Of a DNA stretch of 64,000 bases, positions 44,373 to 52,845 are shown one piece after another (position 1 is the stretch's first letter; each line of letters begins with the position of its first letter). Under the pieces are notes generated by a model. That model was given only the letters and a program-made list of their open reading frames with translations. It searched no databases and was not told the DNA's origin. Where the stretch lies: NCBI GenBank assembly GCA_900541415.1, contig UQJP01000013.1:1-64000 (forward strand). The letters run 5' to 3'. Source of the DNA: an uncultured Odoribacter sp. GTDB taxonomy: Bacteria > Bacteroidota > Bacteroidia > Bacteroidales > Marinifilaceae. A program made the translations under genes and the position numbers.

Positions 44373-44398
44373 TTTAATAGATCATCATCTATCAACGC

Positions 44399-44764
44399 AT
44401 GGAAGCAACGACACAAAAAACAATACTTATTGCAGAAGACGTGGAAAGCAATTACCTCCTGTTAAAGGCTTTGCTGGGAAAAAAATACAATTTACTGCAC
44501 GCCCACAACGGAGAGGAAGCTGTTGAAATGTTCTCCCGCTACCAACCGGATCTTATACTCATGGACGTAAAGATGCCCGTCATGGACGGAATCGAAGCGA
44601 CCCGGCAAATCCGGAAACTTTCTATAACCATTCCCATCATCGCTCAAACAGCTTTTGCATTCGATCAGGACAGGGTCAGGATTACAGAAGCCGGATGTGA
44701 CGATTACCTGACCAAACCTCTCACACCGGACAGCCTGAAAGCAACTATTGAAAAGTATATTTAA
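44399..44764 (+). CDS. Stand-alone receiver protein
   Basis: A 121-residue receiver with acidic pocket ED near 13-14, phosphoacceptor Asp56 in LILMDVKMPVMDG, Lys in YLTKPLTPDSL and no output domain. Its sequence is strikingly close to the receiver at the end of the hybrid kinase at 46006 (both have ED, SNY-LLKAL-GK-Y, and QNG or HNGEEAV), so the two probably arose by duplication. Its stop overlaps the start of the glycosyltransferase at 44764 (TAATG), so the two are translated together. Confidence 0.93.
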   Translation: MEATTQKTILIAEDVESNYLLLKALLGKKYNLLHAHNGEEAVEMFSRYQPDLILMDVKMPVMDGIEATRQIRKLSITIPIIAQTAFAFDQDRVRITEAGCDDYLTKPLTPDSLKATIEKYI

Positions 44765-45945
44765 TGGAAGTCTTTCTCGAAACTTTATTTTGGTGTAGCC
44801 TGGCCATTGTAATTTATACTTACATTGGATACGGAATAATACTATATGCCTTAGTAAAAATCAAAGAACTATTCAAATCTCCCCTGTCACCGGAACTTCC
44901 GCAGGAATTGCCCGACGTCACTTTATTCATTGCCGCTTATAACGAAGAAGAAGTGGTCGATGAAAAAATGGAAAACTGCTATCAGCTGGACTATCCGAAA
45001 GACAAACTCAACATCATATGGGTCACTGACGGCAGCACCGATACGACAAATGAAAAACTTGCCGGATACCCCGTCACCGTACTCTATGAACCCCAGAGAA
45101 ACGGGAAAACGGCAGCCCTAAACCGGGGAGTGCCGTTTGTGAAAACGCCTTTTACGGTGTTCACCGATGCCAACACGATGCTAAACCGTGAGGCAATAAA
45201 AGAAATCATACGTCCTTTCGGTAATCCGCAGGTGGGATGCGTAGCAGGTGAAAAACGCATCGCAGTGAAAGAAGCGGACAATGCTTCGTCGGGAGGTGAA
45301 GGATTTTATTGGAAATACGAATCAAAACTAAAAGCATGGGATGCCCGGCTATATTCTGCCGTAGGTGCTGCCGGGGAATTATTTGCAATCCGGACCGACC
45401 TGTTCGAACCGATGCCGCAAAACACCCTGCTTGACGATTTTATCCTTTCAATGCGTATCGCTCAAAAAGGCTACAAAATAGCATATAGCAGTTCGGCTTA
45501 TGCCCTTGAGACAGGATCTGCAGACATAAAAAACGAAGAAAAACGAAAAGTAAGGATAGCCGCAGGAGGTTTGCAAGCTATCGCCCGGCTACGTTCCCTA
45601 CTCATTCCCAATCCCTTCCATTTAGGATTACTACGTTTTCAATACCTGTCACACCGGGTATTACGCTGGTCTGTAACACCCCTGTTATTATTTTTATTAC
45701 TTCCCCTAAACCTGTTGATCCTTTGCTTATACCCCTCTCCTTTATACGCAACCCTTTTAGGTTTGCAGATTTTATTCTATATCCTGGGAGCGATCGGGGC
45801 TGCACAGCAAAAAAAGAACATAAAAAATAAAATACTTTTTATCCCCTACTACTTCCTGTTCATGAATCTGAATGTTATAAAAGGATTCTCTTATCTTAGA
45901 AAAAAAGGAGGAAAAGGAACATGGGAAAAAGCACAAAGAGCTTAA
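44764..45945 (+). CDS. Membrane family 2 glycosyltransferase
   Basis: A 393-residue protein with one N-terminal helix (about 5-28) and three C-terminal helices around a GT-A domain: DVTLFIAAYNEEEVV, WVTDGSTDTT, VFTDANTML and LLDDFILSMRIAQKGY. It resembles cellulose-synthase/NodC-like enzymes; the final QxxRW is replaced by a basic stretch EEKRKVRIAAGG. It overlaps the receiver gene by 1 base, which ties a signalling protein to a glycosyltransferase as at the start of the locus. Confidence 0.9.
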   Translation: MEVFLETLFWCSLAIVIYTYIGYGIILYALVKIKELFKSPLSPELPQELPDVTLFIAAYNEEEVVDEKMENCYQLDYPKDKLNIIWVTDGSTDTTNEKLAGYPVTVLYEPQRNGKTAALNRGVPFVKTPFTVFTDANTMLNREAIKEIIRPFGNPQVGCVAGEKRIAVKEADNASSGGEGFYWKYESKLKAWDARLYSAVGAAGELFAIRTDLFEPMPQNTLLDDFILSMRIAQKGYKIAYSSSAYALETGSADIKNEEKRKVRIAAGGLQAIARLRSLLIPNPFHLGLLRFQYLSHRVLRWSVTPLLLFLLLPLNLLILCLYPSPLYATLLGLQILFYILGAIGAAQQKKNIKNKILFIPYYFLFMNLNVIKGFSYLRKKGGKGTWEKAQRA

Positions 45946-45972
45946 AATTATCCCAGCCTATCAGATATTTCT

Positions 45973-45980
45973 TACTTTTG
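45973..45980 (+). promoter_or_regulatory. Candidate -7 box for the PAS hybrid kinase
   Basis: TACTTTTG matches TAnnTTTG, 25 bases before the ATG at 46006. An AAAAGGA stretch lies just before the start codon. Confidence 0.55.
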
Positions 45981-46005
45981 TAACCGAACACTCAATAAAA
46001 AGGAT

Positions 46006-48360
46006 ATGGTCAATTACGAGGATTTTTCCAAAGAGCAGCTTATTGCCAGAATCAGGGAACTTGAAAACAAAATCGAAAAATCCCAGGAACCTCCTCAAGA
46101 GATCCCTTTGTGCTGCCCCCTTCCATTCTCCAAGAACATATCCACCGAATTTCAGGAAAACCACGGCACACAAATCCTCAACGCCTTACCGGATATGCTA
46201 TCCGTATTCGATTATCAGGGAACTTATGTGGCTCTCGCCTCGGCAGAAGAAACAGTTCATGTGGGAGATTCTTCGGCCAACCTGATTGGTAAAAACCTGA
46301 TCGAGATTTTACCTCCCGACGCTTACCACGGTGTGAAAAAGAATTTCGAAAAAGCGATCAGAACCGGCAAAGCATCCAGTGCTTTTCACGAATTATATGT
46401 ACACGGAATCCTGGAACATTTTGAAAACCGTTTCATCCCGCTCGATAACAGGTATATTCTTTGTATCTGCCGGAACATTTCCAGCACGGTGAAAGCCCAG
46501 AATGAACTGCAAATGATTAAACACGCCGTCAATAATTCCACTGACGAAATCTATGCAGTTCATCTCGACGGAACCCTTATATTCGGCAACAAACAATTCA
46601 TCGGTCACCACCAATTAAAAGAACGGATTTCCCAATATAACATTTTCGATATATACCGCGACATCAGTCCGGCCAGTTGGCAGCAACACATCGCCGCTAT
46701 CCGGGAAAAGGAAGGAACATTGAAATATAATGCCGTCCATAAGGATTTATCCGGCCGGACGATACATCAGGAAATTTCAGCCTACCTGTTTAAGGACAGC
46801 CAAAACAATGAAGTGCTCTGGACTTTCGCTAAGGATATTACAGAAAAAATCGAACAGGAAACTAAAATCAATGAGCTGAACTCATTAATGGACACCATCC
46901 TGAATAATGTGCCCGCCTACCTTTTCGTAAAAGATACCGGAAACGACTTCAGGTATTTATATTGGAATAAAGCTTTTGAACACTTTTCTAAAATTCCGGC
47001 ATCCCAAGCAATCGGCCACACGGATTACGAAATATTTCCCGATCCGGAAGATGCTAAAAAATTCAAAAAAGACGACCAGGAACTATTAAATACAGGGGGA
47101 ACATTCGAAATACAGGAAGAATATACAAACCTTTCGGGGGAACAAAGAATTGTAAATACGATAAAAACAATTCTCCCTTTAAAAGGGAAAGCCCCTTTAT
47201 TGCTCGGTATCTCTTGGGACATTACCGACCTGAAAAAAGCGGAACAGGCCCTTATGCAAGCCAAAATAAAAGCCGAAGAATCCGACAAGCTGAAATCGGC
47301 ATTCTTAGCCAACATGAGCCATGAAATCCGCACACCGTTAAATGCCATCGTGGGCTTCTCAAAGCTGCTGGCCGACACGGAAGATCCGGAAGAACGGCAA
47401 CAATACTATGCCATTGTCGATAAAAATTCGGATTTACTTTTACAACTGATCAACGATATTCTCGACCTTTCGAAAATTGAAGCGGGAATTTTGGAATTTA
47501 CCCGTCATCCGGTGAATCTTTCGGAATTATGCCAGGGATTATTCAACACCCACCTTTCCCGGATGTCGCCCAATGTCAAGCTGATCTACGAAAAAGCCGA
47601 CAATGATTTTATTGCTTATACCGACGGTAACCGCATAGCCCAGGTTATATCCAACCTGCTCACGAATGCCCAAAAATTCACACCAAAAGGAGAAATACGA
47701 TTCGGGTTCCGGCAAGAAGGCGACAAGATCCGTTTCTTTGTGAAGGACACAGGAATGGGTATCCCGAAAGCCAACCAAGAAAAAATATTCAACCGTTTCG
47801 TCAAGCTGAACAGCTTTATCCAGGGAACGGGATTGGGGCTTCCGATCTGCGACATGATCGTTCGTAATTTAGGAGGACAGATATGGGTAGAGTCCGTAGA
47901 AAACGAAGGTGCTTTATTTCAGTTTTTCATTCCGGCCACCCAGGTTTCCCCGTCCGTTCAACCCTCCCAAAATGCGGAAACGGCATCGGCTCCGGCCGAG
48001 AAAAACGGACTGCGCAAAAACATATTAGTGGCAGAAGATGTTGACAGTAATTATTTCCTGCTTAAAGCTCTCATCGGAAAGGAATACACCCTCCACCATG
48101 CGCAAAACGGCATCGAAGCCGTGGATATGTTCAAATCGCTCTCTCCGGACCTGATCTTAATGGATATTAAAATGCCGGAAATGGATGGGCTGGAAGCGAC
48201 AAAAATCATCCGGCAACAATCAAACATTCCGATCATCGCATTGACGGCCTTTGCCTTTGAAAGCGATAAAGAGGCTGCACTCCAGGCAGGGTGTAATGAC
48301 TTTTTGACCAAACCGTTTTCAAAATCTGCTTTAATAAACCTGCTCGAAAAATATACCTGA
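46006..48360 (+). CDS. PAS-domain hybrid histidine kinase with C-terminal receiver
   Basis: Soluble hybrid kinase of 784 residues. A short N-terminal coiled coil is followed by three PAS-like domains (about 50-165, 170-285, 290-415), then HisKA with His439 in FLANMSHEIRTPLNAIVGFS. The HATPase part has QVISNLLTNAQKFT, DTGMGIPKANQEKIF and GTGLGLPICDM. A C-terminal receiver carries Asp720 in LILMDIKMPEMDG and Lys in FLTKPFSK. No membrane helix is present, so the PAS domains sense an internal cue. The receiver is a near-copy of the lone receiver at 44399, which may share its kinase. It precedes an unknown exported protein by 2 bases. Confidence 0.93.
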   Translation: MVNYEDFSKEQLIARIRELENKIEKSQEPPQEIPLCCPLPFSKNISTEFQENHGTQILNALPDMLSVFDYQGTYVALASAEETVHVGDSSANLIGKNLIEILPPDAYHGVKKNFEKAIRTGKASSAFHELYVHGILEHFENRFIPLDNRYILCICRNISSTVKAQNELQMIKHAVNNSTDEIYAVHLDGTLIFGNKQFIGHHQLKERISQYNIFDIYRDISPASWQQHIAAIREKEGTLKYNAVHKDLSGRTIHQEISAYLFKDSQNNEVLWTFAKDITEKIEQETKINELNSLMDTILNNVPAYLFVKDTGNDFRYLYWNKAFEHFSKIPASQAIGHTDYEIFPDPEDAKKFKKDDQELLNTGGTFEIQEEYTNLSGEQRIVNTIKTILPLKGKAPLLLGISWDITDLKKAEQALMQAKIKAEESDKLKSAFLANMSHEIRTPLNAIVGFSKLLADTEDPEERQQYYAIVDKNSDLLLQLINDILDLSKIEAGILEFTRHPVNLSELCQGLFNTHLSRMSPNVKLIYEKADNDFIAYTDGNRIAQVISNLLTNAQKFTPKGEIRFGFRQEGDKIRFFVKDTGMGIPKANQEKIFNRFVKLNSFIQGTGLGLPICDMIVRNLGGQIWVESVENEGALFQFFIPATQVSPSVQPSQNAETASAPAEKNGLRKNILVAEDVDSNYFLLKALIGKEYTLHHAQNGIEAVDMFKSLSPDLILMDIKMPEMDGLEATKIIRQQSNIPIIALTAFAFESDKEAALQAGCNDFLTKPFSKSALINLLEKYT

Positions 48361-48362
48361 GT

Positions 48363-49838
48363 ATGACTGGAAAAATGATCATCGGCCTTATCGTTCTTCT
48401 ATTGGGAGGAATTTCGGAAGCCAAGGCCGAAACCGGGGAAAAAGTGATCCGCATAAAAATCACCGATTCGAAGAAAGAAGCGGTATTTGGAGTGTATGTG
48501 GTTTACAAAGCCAAAAGCATACTTCTAACAACGTCCGACATCGATGGAGAATGCGCGATCGACTATTCCCGTTTTCAGCCCGCCGACACGATACAATTTC
48601 AGGGAATGGGGTATGAAACGGTTACATATAGCATTCACGACCTGATTCTATCGCCTGCCGTCAGGTTAAAAGAATTAAAATACGATTTGCAGGAAGCCGT
48701 CATCCGGGGGATTTCCACAGAAGAACTATTGAGGATTGCCAGTTCTAAACTACAAAAATCGAGAGGACGGCGAATACCGATATGTCAATATTATGCTCCG
48801 GCACGTTATGAAAAGATCACCTGGTGCAGGGATTCGGCTATCGAATACAGAAGGGAATACGGCTATTATTTTTATTCCGGAGATATAAAACCCCAAAACG
48901 TATGGGATGAAACCTACCGCTCTTACATTGTACCCGAATATATGGCACAAAGTTATAGCCTGACGGTCGACGGCAGCGACACGATTATCCCGATTTACAT
49001 GACTTCCGAAGATGTCCGTTTTGATGTAGGGACACGGAAAATCTTCACCTTGATCCGGGCAGTACAATTATTCGCCCCTTTATTCAATAATACCGATTTT
49101 TACGATATTCAGGCGCTCGACACCGACAGCCTCGACTACGTTTTTTCATTCAAAACAAAGCCATCGGCCTATCCGGACAAAGTGAGAATTTCCTGCAAAG
49201 GCACTTTTGTGATAGACAGGGAACGAAAGGAATTGAAAAAAATGGATTTCGACTACATCGATTATCAGCTACTCCGGCAAATCCTCCTGACCGATAAACG
49301 GAAAACAAGTTCCCCGTTCTCTACCCGTGCCAGCCTAACCTTCGCTTATGATTCCACAGGCAGGAATTATATCCGTTCCTGCACACAGTCGACCACCTGG
49401 AAATACGATCTAAATCCCGATTTCATCATCATTGAACAACCTTCCCGCATTCATCCCGGAATGAACAAATTAATCGAAGAAGAAGCCTTCTATTGCTATA
49501 ATCAAAAGCCCGTTCCTTCGGAATTACAAAACAACCGCACTTTAGCACGCATACACCTGGCTTTTCGGTATCCCTTAGGCAAATATGACGCAGAAGTTTT
49601 CAAGAAATTACCGCCCCTGTTACCGGACAATCAAGCCCGGAAAGATGTAAACAGGTATATGGAGCTGGAAAAACAATTTCAAAAACACGATGGACGTGCT
49701 TTTTATCCGGAAAACTACATATTGAACAGCTTGGCGGACGACAAGAGCCTTAACGTGTACCACGATAATTTGTTGGATACCCGGAAAACCTTATTCAAAC
49801 TATTCGGTCCTTGTCCACAGCCGGAACAATTGAAATAA
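48363..49838 (+). CDS. Exported protein with carboxypeptidase-regulatory-like domain, function unknown
   Basis: A 491-residue protein with a signal peptide (hydrophobic core about 5-15, cleavage likely after SEAKA). Residues of about 25-105 look like a carboxypeptidase-D regulatory-like domain (IKITDSKKEAVFGVYVVYK, then IQFQGMGYETV), common in Bacteroidota periplasmic or outer-membrane proteins. The remaining 380 residues are not recognised, but the overall order recalls large Bacteroidota families with a similar N-terminus. No beta-barrel or TonB plug is seen. It starts 2 bases after the hybrid kinase stop and should be co-expressed with it; it may be the cell-surface output or signal receiver of that kinase. 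Confidence 0.75.
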   Translation: MTGKMIIGLIVLLLGGISEAKAETGEKVIRIKITDSKKEAVFGVYVVYKAKSILLTTSDIDGECAIDYSRFQPADTIQFQGMGYETVTYSIHDLILSPAVRLKELKYDLQEAVIRGISTEELLRIASSKLQKSRGRRIPICQYYAPARYEKITWCRDSAIEYRREYGYYFYSGDIKPQNVWDETYRSYIVPEYMAQSYSLTVDGSDTIIPIYMTSEDVRFDVGTRKIFTLIRAVQLFAPLFNNTDFYDIQALDTDSLDYVFSFKTKPSAYPDKVRISCKGTFVIDRERKELKKMDFDYIDYQLLRQILLTDKRKTSSPFSTRASLTFAYDSTGRNYIRSCTQSTTWKYDLNPDFIIIEQPSRIHPGMNKLIEEEAFYCYNQKPVPSELQNNRTLARIHLAFRYPLGKYDAEVFKKLPPLLPDNQARKDVNRYMELEKQFQKHDGRAFYPENYILNSLADDKSLNVYHDNLLDTRKTLFKLFGPCPQPEQLK

Positions 49839-49852
49839 AATTCTATTCTCCC

Positions 49853-50788
49853 TTATAACCCCCGTTTGACAAGCGGAATTTCAAAGACATCTCCATCTGT
49901 ACATATTTCCGTACAAGGGAATATCGCCTGTGCTTCGGGTAACAGGCAGGCAGGATCAGTATAACGGGCGGAAAAATGCCCTAAAAGCAATTTATTGGCT
50001 CCGGCAGCTTTCGCCAGACAGGCGGCCTGCTCGGCGGTGCTATGAAAAGTGGCTTTGGCAAGAGCTTCAAGTTCCCGTCCGTAAGTCGCCTCGTGATAAA
50101 GTAAATCCACCCCCTGCACATACTCTGCGAACTTCTCCCGGAACAAAGTATCGGTCATATAAGCATAAGAACGGGCAGCAGGAGGCGGTAAAGTCAGCTG
50201 CCGATTAGGGACAATCTGTCCGTCCGGCGCGATAAAATCTTCTCCTTGCTTCAAATATTGCATAAAGGCCACAGGAACCTGCCAGGCTTCAGCCATATCC
50301 TTGCGGATCGTTCTCTCCCTTTCTTTTTCCCGGAACAGGAAACCACACACAGGAGCATCGTAACGATGTTTTAAAGGGAATGAAATTACCCGAACGGCTC
50401 TATCCTCATAAATCACCTCTTCCTCTCTCGAAAGTGCGTGGAAGATCAACGGGTAACCCAATCGGCTATTCATGATCTTCAATTGAAACTCAACAATCTC
50501 CTGCAACCGCTTATCGGCATATATGTGCATCTCCCCCTTCCTATTTTGTAAGGAAAGGCTCGAAAGAAACCCGATTAAACCGAAAAAATGGTCACCGTGC
50601 AAATGGGAAATAAAAATATGGTTGATTTTATTGTAAGGAACGTGAAAACGCCTCAACTGATGCTGCGTAGCTTCGCCACAGTCTATAAGAAAGTACCGCT
50701 CAAGTACACAAAGTACCTGAGCGGCAGAGTTTCTCTTTGAAGTGGGTACGGCAGAACCGCACCCTAAAATAGTAAGTTCAAACTTCAC
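49853..50788 (-). CDS. rnz: Ribonuclease Z
   Basis: Metallo-beta-lactamase-fold tRNA 3' endonuclease of 311 residues. It has the zinc motif SHLHGDHFFGLIGFL, the GCGSAVPTSKRN N-terminus and the late HFSARY motif. It begins with GTG, since a stop codon lies directly upstream and no ATG is available near the family start. It follows rpsA by 3 bases and is co-transcribed with it. Confidence 0.94.
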   Translation of the reverse strand: MKFELTILGCGSAVPTSKRNSAAQVLCVLERYFLIDCGEATQHQLRRFHVPYNKINHIFISHLHGDHFFGLIGFLSSLSLQNRKGEMHIYADKRLQEIVEFQLKIMNSRLGYPLIFHALSREEEVIYEDRAVRVISFPLKHRYDAPVCGFLFREKERERTIRKDMAEAWQVPVAFMQYLKQGEDFIAPDGQIVPNRQLTLPPPAARSYAYMTDTLFREKFAEYVQGVDLLYHEATYGRELEALAKATFHSTAEQAACLAKAAGANKLLLGHFSARYTDPACLLPEAQAIFPCTEICTDGDVFEIPLVKRGL

Positions 50789-50791
50789 TTA

Positions 50792-52636
50792 TTATTCTTC
50801 AGAATTTTTAGTCATCTGTTCTTTCAAAGCAGCCAATTCGGTAATATCACCCAAAGTTGTTTTTTCGAGTTTATCTTTCACCTGTTTTACTGCTTTCTTC
50901 GTAGTTTTTTCCTCTACTGTTTTTTTCGCTTTTTCTTCAGATTTCTGTGCATCTTCGAAAATACGGGAATGAGACAGAATGATACGTTTAGCGGCTTTGT
51001 TGAATTCGATTACTTTGAAATCGAGTTTTTCATCCACTTTAGCCTGAGTTCCGTCTTCTTTCACTAAATGACGAGGAGTTGCGAAACCTTCCACTCCGTA
51101 AGGCAATGCGATAACAGCACCCTTATCGAAAATTTCAGTAATCGTTCCTTCGTGTACTGAATCCAGGGTAAAGATCGTTTCAAATACATCCCACGGATTT
51201 TCTTCCAGCTGTTTGTGGCCTAAGCTCAAACGACGGTTTTCTTTATCGATTTCCAGAACAACCACTTCGATCGGAGCACCAATCTGGGTGAATTCTGCCG
51301 GATGTTTCACTTTCTTCGTCCATGACAGGTCGGAAATGTGAATCAATCCGTCTACACCTTCTTCAATTTCTACGAAAACACCGAAGTTCGTGAAGTTACG
51401 TACAGTAGCGGTATGTTTAGTTCCGATACCATATTTTTCTTCGATATTCTGCCATGGATCAGCTTTCAGCTGTTTGATACCCAATGACATTTTTCTTTCG
51501 TCACGGTCGAGAGTCAACACAACAGCTTCCACTTCATCTCCCACTTTCATGAAATCCTGAGCAGAACGCAGGTGCTGTGACCAAGACATTTCAGATACGT
51601 GGATCAAACCTTCTACGCCTGCAGCGATTTCAACAAATGCACCGTAATCAGCCATAACCACTACTTTACCTTTCACTTTGTCGCCCACTTTCAGGTCAGC
51701 ATCCAAAGCATCCCACGGATGCGGAGTCAATTGTTTCAGACCTAAAGCGATACGTTTTTTCTCATCATCGAAATCAAGGATAACTACATTCAATTTCTGA
51801 TCCAGTTCCACAATTTCATTCGGATGATTTACACGTCCCCAAGACAGGTCGGTAATATGGATCAATCCGTCTACACCGCCCAAGTCAATGAATACTCCGT
51901 AAGAGGTGATATTCTTAACAGTACCTTCAAGTACTTGTCCTTTTTCCAGTTTAGAAATAATATCTTTCTTCTGCTGTTCAAGTTCAGCTTCGATAAGAGC
52001 TTTGTGCGATACAACAACGTTTTTGAATTCCTGGTTGATCTTAACCACCTTGAATTCCATTGTTTTACCAACATATACATCGTAATCACGAATCGGTTTA
52101 ACATCGATCTGAGAACCCGGTAAGAATGCTTCAATACCGAATACATCCACGATCATACCGCCTTTCGTACGACATTTAACGAAACCTTTGATAACTTCAT
52201 CTTTTTCCAAAGCTTCGTTCACACGATCCCAACTACGCAATGCACGTGCCTGTTTGTGAGAAAGGGTCAACTGACCTTTTTTGTCTTCCTGAGTTTCTAC
52301 ATAAACCTCAACTTTGTCACCCACTTTCAATTCGGGGTTGTAACGGAATTCATTCAAAGAGATGATACCGTCTGATTTGTAGCCGATATTTACCACAACC
52401 TCTCTTTTGTTCATAGAGATTACGGTTCCTTCTACTACTTCTTTTTCAGCTACTTTAGAAAGAGTTTCAGCATATTTCTGTGCTAAAGCCTCTCTTTGAG
52501 ATGTGGGAGTTACATCATCGTTTGCATAAGCTTCCCAATCAAAATTTTCATCTGCCTCTGCAGTTGTTACAGGAGCTGTCTTTTTTACTTCTTTTTCTGC
52601 AGCTTCTGCCTGCAGTGCATTTTGTTCTTCTGTCAT
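50792..52636 (-). CDS. rpsA: Ribosomal protein S1
   Basis: RNA-binding protein of the small ribosomal subunit, 614 residues with six S1 domains between about 60 and 575; repeated signatures include YGVFIDLGGVDGLIHITDLS, FGVFVEIEEGVDGLIHISDL and related copies. The N-terminal 50 residues are acidic and low in complexity, and the C-terminal tail is Lys-rich. Bacteroidota depend on S1 for start-site selection because most mRNAs lack a Shine-Dalgarno. It is transcribed with rnz. Confidence 0.97.
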   Translation of the reverse strand: MTEEQNALQAEAAEKEVKKTAPVTTAEADENFDWEAYANDDVTPTSQREALAQKYAETLSKVAEKEVVEGTVISMNKREVVVNIGYKSDGIISLNEFRYNPELKVGDKVEVYVETQEDKKGQLTLSHKQARALRSWDRVNEALEKDEVIKGFVKCRTKGGMIVDVFGIEAFLPGSQIDVKPIRDYDVYVGKTMEFKVVKINQEFKNVVVSHKALIEAELEQQKKDIISKLEKGQVLEGTVKNITSYGVFIDLGGVDGLIHITDLSWGRVNHPNEIVELDQKLNVVILDFDDEKKRIALGLKQLTPHPWDALDADLKVGDKVKGKVVVMADYGAFVEIAAGVEGLIHVSEMSWSQHLRSAQDFMKVGDEVEAVVLTLDRDERKMSLGIKQLKADPWQNIEEKYGIGTKHTATVRNFTNFGVFVEIEEGVDGLIHISDLSWTKKVKHPAEFTQIGAPIEVVVLEIDKENRRLSLGHKQLEENPWDVFETIFTLDSVHEGTITEIFDKGAVIALPYGVEGFATPRHLVKEDGTQAKVDEKLDFKVIEFNKAAKRIILSHSRIFEDAQKSEEKAKKTVEEKTTKKAVKQVKDKLEKTTLGDITELAALKEQMTKNSEE

Positions 52637-52692
52637 AATAATTTTAATCTTTCCTCAGCTAATAGATTGGACATTATATTTAAATTCGGGCG

Positions 52693-52700
52693 CAAATGTA
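52693..52700 (-). promoter_or_regulatory. Candidate -7 box of rpsA-rnz
   Basis: CAAATGTA on the plus strand reads TACATTTG on the minus strand, 57 bases before the rpsA start. No -33 element is evident. Confidence 0.5.
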
Positions 52701-52769
52701 ATAATAATAATCTGTTTTACACTATTTTCAGAAAGAAAATATTCATTTCTGCTTAAAATCCCCTCCCCA

Positions 52770-52814
52770 AAAAACAAGCCTGTGAAACCACTCCCGTCCC
52801 GACAGGAATCACAG
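52770..52814 (-). terminator. Terminator after the TPR/AraC regulator
   Basis: CTGTGA (52780-52785) pairs with TCACAG (52809-52814), enclosing a second pairing of TCCCGTC with GACAGGA, followed on the minus strand by CTTGTTTTTT. It lies about 30 bases after the regulator stop. Confidence 0.5.
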
Positions 52815-52845
52815 ACAGGTTTACTTCCCTTCGCATTCTTTCATC

